Below the pieces are notes generated by a model. It was given only the letters and a program-made list of their open reading frames with translations, was not told the origin of the DNA and did not search any database. A program made the translations under genes and the position numbers. Positions 58,332-64,000 of a stretch of 64,000 nt of DNA are shown one piece after another. The stretch is from Clostridium aestuarii (GTDB taxonomy: Bacteria > Bacillota > Clostridia > Clostridiales > Clostridiaceae), in the NCBI RefSeq assembly GCF_026735135.1, contig NZ_JAPQER010000006.1:62001-126000 (forward strand), read 5' to 3'. Position 1 is the first letter of the stretch; each line of letters begins with the position of its first letter.

Positions 58332-58573
58332 AATATCTACTCCCCTCTTACAAATTATCATCTACCATAGAACTTTTAGCCATATTTTCATTATACAATA
58401 TATTGTTTAAAAGTAAAATATATGTAAATATTCTTATATAAAATATGTTTTATTTTTATAAATTTATTTTTCTTATAAAAATTAATAAAAAAATGAACTT
58501 TTCTATCATTATCCACGTAGTATCATATGAAAAGAAATATTTACTAATTTATAAACCATAATTTGTTATAAGC

Positions 58574-58649
58574 GGGGATTGCATAGTAAAAAACTCTAAA
58601 TACATACAATTCAGCAACTTTGGAACATGCAATTTCCTAATTAAGGAGG
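58574..58649 (+). ncRNA. Candidate structured leader (possible riboswitch) before the secreted protein
   Basis: GGGGATTGCAT (58574-58584) can pair with ATGCAATTTCC (58627-58637) to close an about 42-nt internal region. The 3' arm continues into TTCCT, which can instead pair with AGGA of the ribosome site (58644-58649). So two alternative foldings could switch translation. No known riboswitch core was matched. Confidence 0.4.
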
Positions 58650-58658
58650 ATATTTATA

Positions 58659-59924
58659 ATGATAAAAAGAAAAATAGCATTTATGTTAACACTATTTACT
58701 CTAGCAATACCTGTTTCTCAAGTTTTTGGTAAACCAAAACAAATTACTCCAATATCAGTAACTACTAAGACAAAAACAAACCATATTTATTCTAAGGAAT
58801 TTAAAGATATGCCTGCAATAGAAGGTTCTATTTCAGATGTAAAAAAAGTAAAAAACACTGTATCTTTTCTTGTTAACGCAAATGGAAACACTAAAGATGG
58901 TTACACTGAAATCAAACTAACAGCTACTAATAAGACAGAAATAATTAATGAAGATACTGGTAAAAAAGTCCCTTTTACACAATTAAAAGACGGTATGATT
59001 GTAAAAGCATTCTACAGTCCAGTAGTTACTAGCAGTTTACCTCCAATGAGTACTGCAACTAAAATAGTAGTAACTAGTAAAAAAGAAAATATAAATCTTC
59101 CTGTAACACAAGGTAACATAATAGAAGTACGTAAAAATAAAGATAATTACATTAATATTATCAAGACAGCTAATCCATTTGAAGGTCAAATTAACCTTAT
59201 TATAGATGACAACACTGAAATTATTGACAAAACTACAGGAAATAAATTGACTATGAATGATTTAAAAGAAGGAGTAAACATAACAGCTTATTATGGTCTT
59301 CAGGCTACATTCAGTCTTCCACCAATTAGTCATGCACAAAAAATCATAGTAAGTAAAAAAGCAAATAACCCTTTATCAAATTTACACTGTTCTATTATTG
59401 ATACATTTAAATTTGATAACAATATTATAGCCTATGTTAATACAGATAAAAGAAAAGTTTTAGTTTTTATATCTAAAGATACAAAAATAACTGATAACAC
59501 TGGTAGAAAATTTACTATGAATGATTTAAATAAAGATGTAAAAATTACTATATATTTTAATAATAACAATATAACAATTTTAGATAATAACTCTAATATT
59601 ATTGTTACACCTGAAAAAGTAGTTATAGAAAATGATGTTAAAGATACTTCACTAGGAACAAAGGGAACAATAAAAGAACTACGTGATGTCAAAAATGGTA
59701 AAATGGCAGTTATTCAAGGAAAAAAACTCTCTGAAAATGGTTATGATGATATTAACGTCATAATAACTAAAAACACTGAAATTATACGCTCCAAAGATGG
59801 TTCAAAGCTTACAGTTAATTCTCTAAAACCAGGTATACAACTTGAAGCTTATTATAGTCCTTTAGTTACAAGAAGCATTCCCCCTATAAGCTCTGCTAAA
59901 AAAATTATTGTTATAGCAAATTAA
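58659..59924 (+). CDS. Secreted protein with four related repeats
   Basis: 421 residues. The N-terminal signal peptide (to about 24) is followed by four repeats of about 80-90 residues, starting near 54, 150, 242 and 335. Each has a G-I--(D/E)--K-N start, a T-I-(I/D)-GKKLT--DLK-G middle and an AYYSP--T-S-PP-S-A-KI-V end; the third copy has lost the SPP end. The repeats are beta-rich and likely fold as small barrels or sandwiches. No enzyme motif is seen. RBS AAGGAGGA precedes the ATG. A possible cell-wall or surface structure protein; function unknown. Confidence 0.7.
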   Translation: MIKRKIAFMLTLFTLAIPVSQVFGKPKQITPISVTTKTKTNHIYSKEFKDMPAIEGSISDVKKVKNTVSFLVNANGNTKDGYTEIKLTATNKTEIINEDTGKKVPFTQLKDGMIVKAFYSPVVTSSLPPMSTATKIVVTSKKENINLPVTQGNIIEVRKNKDNYINIIKTANPFEGQINLIIDDNTEIIDKTTGNKLTMNDLKEGVNITAYYGLQATFSLPPISHAQKIIVSKKANNPLSNLHCSIIDTFKFDNNIIAYVNTDKRKVLVFISKDTKITDNTGRKFTMNDLNKDVKITIYFNNNNITILDNNSNIIVTPEKVVIENDVKDTSLGTKGTIKELRDVKNGKMAVIQGKKLSENGYDDINVIITKNTEIIRSKDGSKLTVNSLKPGIQLEAYYSPLVTRSIPPISSAKKIIVIAN

Positions 59925-59987
59925 AGTTTTTATCTGTACAAAAAATTTATTTGTTATAAAATATGGCATCACTTAAATTCCACTTTT

Positions 59988-60022
59988 AAAGGGAGTTCTA
60001 GTTAAAACTATAACTCCCTTTC
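59988..60022. terminator. Bidirectional terminator
   Basis: Stem AAAGGGAGTT (59988-59997) with its complement (60012-60021), extended by TAGTT/AACTA, and a T run on both sides. It lies between the secreted protein and the convergent thioesterase. Confidence 0.85.
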
Positions 60023-60049
60023 TTTTAGTTTTTATCTATTATAGTAGAT

Positions 60050-60484
60050 TTATATACTATAATATTTATCAGTATATAATTTTTGTAATTTTTCCCACAT
60101 TTCTGGTTTCTTCTTTTTTATATTTATGATTTTGAAATTTTCACCTACAAATGCGTGAGTAGTACTTCCTTTAGCTAAAAGCTTTTTGTCTTCTTTTCTA
60201 ACAACATTATAATTAAAAATTATTTTAGCACCATTCATTTCTTCTATCCATGTTTCAATTATAACCTCATCTTCATATTTTGCTCCCATTATGTACTTGC
60301 AAGAACTTTCTAACACAGGAAGCATAACCCCTTTTTCTTCAATATCTCTATAAGTAATTCCTGATTCAGTTATAAACTCTCCTCTTCCTAACTCAAACCA
60401 TGCATAATAGTTAGAATGGTGGACAATTCCCATTTTATCTGTCTCTACGTATCTTACTTTTATTGTTGTTTTGTTGATATGCAT
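60050..60484 (-). CDS. Acyl-CoA thioesterase, 4HBT/YbgC type
   Basis: 144 residues, hot-dog fold. The active-site motif YVETDKMGIVHHSNYYAWFELGR has the Asp of the 4-hydroxybenzoyl-CoA thioesterase class. It hydrolyses an acyl-CoA, substrate unknown. The following gene set on the minus strand is bactofilin-DUF3006-thioesterase, in one direction with short gaps (16-23 bp), so co-transcription is likely. RBS AGAGGGAAG precedes the ATG. Confidence 0.9.
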   Translation of the reverse strand: MHINKTTIKVRYVETDKMGIVHHSNYYAWFELGRGEFITESGITYRDIEEKGVMLPVLESSCKYIMGAKYEDEVIIETWIEEMNGAKIIFNYNVVRKEDKKLLAKGSTTHAFVGENFKIINIKKKKPEMWEKLQKLYTDKYYSI

Positions 60485-60500
60485 AAAGCTTCCCTCTTTC

Positions 60501-60713
60501 TTATTTCTTCCAAATGTTTTTAGTTATATTCTCTATATACCTTCTTCTTTTGTCTGTTTCTTCATAATTAATAGTTACAGTATTTGTAATACTAAGAACA
60601 TATCCTTCTTTAGCTTCTTTAGGTATCATTTTCTTTTTCATGTTAAGCATTGTACCATCATGTAATTCAATTACTACAAATTCCTCTTCAAATCTATCAA
60701 TTATACCTAACAT
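60501..60713 (-). CDS. DUF3006 domain protein
   Basis: 70 residues. IDRFEEEFVVIELHDG, then IPKEAKEGYVLSIT, matches the small beta-rich DUF3006 pattern of Firmicutes. The tail is basic. Its function is unknown; it lies between the bactofilin and the thioesterase genes. RBS AAAGGAG precedes the ATG. Confidence 0.8.
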   Translation of the reverse strand: MLGIIDRFEEEFVVIELHDGTMLNMKKKMIPKEAKEGYVLSITNTVTINYEETDKRRRYIENITKNIWKK

Positions 60714-60737
60714 GTATTATTTCTCCTTTTATTTTTC

Positions 60738-61217
60738 TTAAGAATTAACTTCCTCAATATTTTCTTCTATATTATCAATTTCTATTTCTTCAATTTCAGT
60801 TTGAGTTTCATCTATTTTTGTTTCATCTATTATTTCATTTTCTTCCTCTTGTTCTCTTAACATAGTGCTTTTTCCTCTAAATATAGCTCCTTCTGATATT
60901 GCTATACTATTAACTTCAATATCTCCTACAAGCTTTCCTGTAGGTAATATCTCTAACAATTCACTACATCTTATATTACCTTCTACCGTACCAGATATAC
61001 TTGTATTAGAAGCTTTTATATCTCCTTTAACAAATCCTGTTTCTCCAATAATCACATCTGTTTTAGCAAGTATATTACCTGTATATCTTCCCTCAACTTT
61101 TATTATTCCATTAGAATTTATGTTACCTTCCATACTTGTTTCTACACCTATTGTTGTATCAATAGCTGTACTCTCTACTACTTTAGTTTGCTTTTCTTTT
61201 CTTGAATAAAATGCCAT
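60738..61217 (-). CDS. Bactofilin-family polymer-forming protein
   Basis: 159 residues. The central DUF583 domain (about 25-115) shows the regular G-I-G-I right-handed beta-helix pattern: SMEGNINSNGIIKVEGRYTGNI, GFVKGDIKASNTSISGTVEGNI. The C-terminal 45 residues are very acidic (EEEN...EEVNS). Bactofilins polymerise without nucleotides into cytoskeletal filaments that locate cell-wall or division proteins. RBS GGGGAGGGG precedes the ATG. Confidence 0.9.
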   Translation of the reverse strand: MAFYSRKEKQTKVVESTAIDTTIGVETSMEGNINSNGIIKVEGRYTGNILAKTDVIIGETGFVKGDIKASNTSISGTVEGNIRCSELLEILPTGKLVGDIEVNSIAISEGAIFRGKSTMLREQEEENEIIDETKIDETQTEIEEIEIDNIEENIEEVNS

Positions 61218-61272
61218 ATAATACCCCTCCCCAATTAATAAATCCTATTTTTCATATTTTGTATAAAATAAA

Positions 61273-61316
61273 CATGTAGGAATATAACTTATAAAATAAT
61301 TAATAATTCCCACATG
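61273..61316 (-). terminator. Terminator of the flotillin operon
   Basis: On the minus strand CATGTGGGAAT pairs with ATTCCTACATG (one G-U), 61273-61283 with 61306-61316, about 105 bp past the flotillin stop, followed by T-rich sequence. Confidence 0.65.
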
Positions 61317-61421
61317 CTTTTATTATATAACAAAAACTAAAAATATTCTTCAAATCAAATAGATTGGATAATCAAATACTTTTATTACAAAATTGAAGTT
61401 TTATTTTAAGTGTTTTTTAAT

Positions 61422-62903
61422 TTATCTTATTACAACTGTTTCATCATCTTCATACATATTTTTCTGAATCTCATTTTCTTTCACATCTTCCTTTTTTTGA
61501 ATATCTTCTATTTCTAAATCATTGTCACTACTCTTCTGCTGCGAAGTTCCTTTTAAATAATTTGGTAATTCCATACCTGCTGCATTAAATACATCTTCAA
61601 AAGGTGGAATTGATTTTAACATTCCCGAAATAAAATTAGCTGTAGTTGATGTTCCTTGGCCCTTTCCGCCCATAGTATCCCATACAGTAATCTTATCAAT
61701 TTTTATATTTTTAATTGCTTCAACTTGAAGTTTAACAATTTCAGGTAGCTTATCTGCAATCAGAAGCATAACTGCATCTTTAGAATTATTCCCTGATGCT
61801 TCCACAATTTTTTGGAAACCTTCCGCTTGTTTACTTAAAATTTCTTTAGTACCTTGTGCTTGTGCTTGCATCTTAAATAATGTAGCATCGGCTTCACCTT
61901 TTGCTTGTCTTCTTATTTTTTCTGCCTCTGCCTCTGCATCTAATTCCACTTTCTGTTTATCTATTTCGGCTTTAACTATTACATCTGCAATATTAGTTGC
62001 TCTTTCTTTATTTGCACGAGCTTTTTCTGCATCTTGTTCTGCTAAATATGCTTCCTGAAGAGCTTTTGCTGTCTGGACCTTTTCAGCTGCCGTTGCAATT
62101 TTATTAGCTTCAGCTTGTTTTTCACGTCTTTCAGCTTCTGAATTTGCAACAGTAACTCTAGCTTGGTTTTCTCCCTCTATAGCCTCTGAATCAGCCTTAG
62201 CAACTCGTATTCTTTCTTCTCTCTTAGCTTCAGCTTCACCTATAGCACCGTCCCTATTTTTCTCAGCAACACTCTTCTTAGCATCATTTATAGCTTTTGC
62301 TGCTGCTTCCTTACCTAGTGCCTGTATATATCCAGATTCATCCTTAATATCTGTTACATTTACATTTATAAGCTTAAGACCTATTTTTTTAAGCTCTGCT
62401 TCAACATTTTGAGATACATTTTCCAAAAATTTATCTCTATCTGAGTTTATTTCTTCTATATCCATTGTTGCAATTACAAGTCTTAACTGTCCAAAAATAA
62501 TATCTTTTGCAAGATCCTGTACATCGTTTCTAGTAAGACCTAGAAGTCTTTCTGCAGCATTATTCATTATACCTGGATTAGTAGATATACCAACAGTAAA
62601 AGTTGATGGTACATCTACCCTAATATTCTGTTTACTTAATGCTTTTGTCAAATTAACATCTATAGATATTGGTCGTAAATCTAAAAATTCATAACTTTGA
62701 ATTACAGGCCATACAAAAGCTGCTCCTCCGTGAATACACTTAGCTGAACGGTTACTTCCATCAATATCCTTTCCTGTTCTACCGTATATTACAAGGATTT
62801 TATCAGATGGACATCTTTTATATCTGGCAAACAATGCTACTACAACTACAAAAATAGCTACTACTATAATAGCTGTTAAAATTAAAGATGGTAAACTAGG
62901 CAT
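61422..62903 (-). CDS. Flotillin-like SPFH protein (FloT/YuaG-type)
   Basis: 493 residues. An N-terminal membrane segment (LILTAIIVVAIFVVVVALF) anchors it; the SPFH/band 7 domain fills about 30-220, and a long Glu/Ala/Lys-rich coiled coil (AKREERIRVAKADSEAI...) follows. It organises membrane microdomains and affects transport and secretion in Bacillus. The preceding NfeD-like gene overlaps by 8 bp, the normal yuaF-yuaG arrangement. RBS AAGGGGG precedes the ATG. Confidence 0.93.
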   Translation of the reverse strand: MPSLPSLILTAIIVVAIFVVVVALFARYKRCPSDKILVIYGRTGKDIDGSNRSAKCIHGGAAFVWPVIQSYEFLDLRPISIDVNLTKALSKQNIRVDVPSTFTVGISTNPGIMNNAAERLLGLTRNDVQDLAKDIIFGQLRLVIATMDIEEINSDRDKFLENVSQNVEAELKKIGLKLINVNVTDIKDESGYIQALGKEAAAKAINDAKKSVAEKNRDGAIGEAEAKREERIRVAKADSEAIEGENQARVTVANSEAERREKQAEANKIATAAEKVQTAKALQEAYLAEQDAEKARANKERATNIADVIVKAEIDKQKVELDAEAEAEKIRRQAKGEADATLFKMQAQAQGTKEILSKQAEGFQKIVEASGNNSKDAVMLLIADKLPEIVKLQVEAIKNIKIDKITVWDTMGGKGQGTSTTANFISGMLKSIPPFEDVFNAAGMELPNYLKGTSQQKSSDNDLEIEDIQKKEDVKENEIQKNMYEDDETVVIR

Positions 62904-63525
62904 TTTTTATATCCCCCTTCTCATTGTCATCTACTACATCTACTACTAGTAATTCTTTCTCAACACCAACAACAACTACCTTAGTTCCTGTTTTTAGCTT
63001 TTGTCCATAAGTAATTGCTGGCATTTCTCTTAATGCACTTTGAAAAATAACCTGTATCTTACCACTTCCTCCCCTATTAGCTGGTATAGTAAGGTATACT
63101 TGACCTACTGAACCTACTGCATTTTTCAAGTCCATATTTCCACTTTCAGTAAGCTTAAATATTAATTTATATACGCTACTTAATATGACTATAACCGCAA
63201 TACCTAAAGCTATTGCTAAAAGAATTGTTAGTGCCTTACTATAACCATGTCTTGACCCTGTTATTCCTGCCCATGAAAAGATAGTAAAAAATATAACTAA
63301 ATTTCTAAAAGAAACTAACTTTAGAGGAACATTTTCAAAATTAACATCTATGCCATCATTCATATCGGGTATATCTATGTTATCATTCATATTAGGTACA
63401 TCTATGTCATTATCTATACCCATGATAATCATAACCATTTGAATTATAAACAAGGCTGTAAAAGGAATTGCAAGTGACCAAAAAAACTTTTCAAAATTAG
63501 GAATATTACTCCACCAAATTGACAT
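62896..63525 (-). CDS. NfeD/YuaF-like membrane protein
   Basis: 209 residues. Membrane segments near 15-37, about 75-95 and about 98-118 flank a short repeated acidic part (DVPNMNDN, DIPDMNDG) near 42-60; the C-terminal OB-fold (GSVGQVYLTIPANRGGSGKIQV ... VVVVGVEKELLVVD) is NfeD-like. It acts with the flotillin encoded downstream. In Bacillus the pair depends on SigW; no SigW promoter was identified here. RBS GGAGGGAG precedes the ATG. Confidence 0.88.
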   Translation of the reverse strand: MSIWWSNIPNFEKFFWSLAIPFTALFIIQMVMIIMGIDNDIDVPNMNDNIDIPDMNDGIDVNFENVPLKLVSFRNLVIFFTIFSWAGITGSRHGYSKALTILLAIALGIAVIVILSSVYKLIFKLTESGNMDLKNAVGSVGQVYLTIPANRGGSGKIQVIFQSALREMPAITYGQKLKTGTKVVVVGVEKELLVVDVVDDNEKGDIKNA

Positions 63526-63700
63526 AAATACACTCCCTCCATAATGGTTGGATGTTAATTAATAATTCTCCATTTATCAGTATATTCCTTTTTTTATATA
63601 ATATTACTTTATATGTTTTTTATATATTTTTTATAGAATTTGTTTTATAGCTTTGAAATTTACTCAATAACTGCAAAAAAGAAATTACTTCAGAACATTT

Positions 63701-63758
63701 AAGGATATAGTAAAAGCAGAGAATGACAATTAATATTCCCTGCTTTTACTATATCCTT
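63701..63758. terminator. Likely terminator downstream of birA
   Basis: A 19-bp stem (63701-63719 with 63740-63758) with a 20-nt loop lies between the flotillin operon and birA. T tracts are modest. Confidence 0.6.
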
Positions 63759-63807
63759 TATTTTACATCATGCTAACTAGATGATTATTTATTTAAACTT
63801 TAAATTT

Positions 63808-64000
63808 TTATACGTATCCATATAACCCTCTCACAGATACTTCACTTGAAATAATTTCTTGAATCTTTCCATCTTCATATTTGACAATTAATTTTCCATC
63901 TTCACTTAAATCTATTGCCTCAGCTGTTATTTCTTTTTGGCGTTCTATTATCCTAATTTCTTTCCCTATTAAAACAGACTTTTCTCTACAAATTTTTATA
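63808..64000 (-). CDS. birA: Biotin-[acetyl-CoA-carboxylase] ligase/biotin operon repressor, C-terminal part
   Basis: The last 64 codons of a minus-strand gene that continues beyond the window. The sequence has GKEIRIIERQKEITAEAIDL, then KYEDGKIQE and ends SEVSVRGLYGYV, the C-terminal SH3-like domain of BirA. The full protein would biotinylate AccB and, if it has the N-terminal helix-turn-helix, bind the bioY operator at 54004-54035. The DNA-binding part is not visible, so that dual role is inferred from the operator. Confidence 0.85.
   Translation of the reverse strand, partial: IKICREKSVLIGKEIRIIERQKEITAEAIDLSEDGKLIVKYEDGKIQEIISSEVSVRGLYGYV

Noticed and set aside
58574-58649. Leader as a cyclic di-GMP riboswitch
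   Set aside because: Neither the class I core (GGGCAAACC-type and GGGACGCAAAGC-type segments) nor the class II core is present.

Overview
The window is chromosomal DNA from a very AT-rich, Gram-positive anaerobe, most likely a Clostridium sensu stricto species. The evidence is the clostridial type II fatty acid cluster with FabK and a MarR/FabT regulator, the DnaD/DnaI-type primosome genes, purine-rich Shine-Dalgarno sequences, frequent TTG/GTG starts, and short intergenic gaps filled with bidirectional terminators. The species was not identified. There is no phage, IS element, CRISPR array or clear island; nearly everything is core metabolism with a few secreted accessory proteins.

Layout. 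1-8.4 kb: a gene tail, a 41-residue membrane peptide, a dicarboxylate/amino-acid symporter, DegV, CinA, a small YCII-like gene behind a LexA-box promoter, an HD-GYP protein and a nuclease-helicase fusion. 8.6-14.9 kb: a secreted repeat protein, a putative amidase, a polar amino-acid ABC importer and a CPA2 antiporter. 14.9-25.2 kb: the complete fab/acc operon (fabT-fabH-acpP-fabK-fabD-fabG-fabF-accB-fabZ-accC-accD-accA). 25.3-36.7 kb: an ABC-class ATPase, an M23 peptidase, dnaD/dnaI-like genes, a duplicated tRNA cassette (Glu-Val-Asp-Thr twice), PDRP, a cysteine-desulfurase-like enzyme, a BaiN/HI0933-type flavoprotein and an acyl-ACP thioesterase. 36.9-41.9 kb: a sigma-54 activator next to a sigma-54 promoter that drives a CoA-transferase, a small membrane protein and an SSS permease. 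42-49.3 kb: a secreted protein, a DUF1858 protein and a MurNAc/GlcNAc PTS operon (EIIA, MurP, MupG, MurQ, NagE-like). 49.4-64 kb: purA, a flavoprotein, pgsA, a lipoprotein, bioY, proC, proB-proA, a secreted repeat protein, a 4HBT thioesterase, a bactofilin, a flotillin/NfeD pair and the 3' end of birA.

How the genes work together. Lipid synthesis is the dominant theme: the fab/acc operon, PgsA, an acyl-ACP thioesterase, DegV (a fatty-acid-binding family) and the biotin supply for AccB (bioY, birA). Regulation can be read directly from several sites: a FabT-type palindrome over the fab start point, a BirA operator over the bioY start point, a LexA box between the -35 and -10 of the YCII-like gene, a GG-N10-GC sigma-54 promoter before the CoA-transferase operon, and two GlcT/LicT-type antiterminator (RAT) plus terminator switches before the EIIA and MurP genes.

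The least explained items are the LexA-controlled YCII-like protein, a structured leader before the secreted repeat protein at 58.7 kb, and a multi-hairpin intercistronic element between accB and fabZ. No wholly new multi-gene system could be established from sequence alone.
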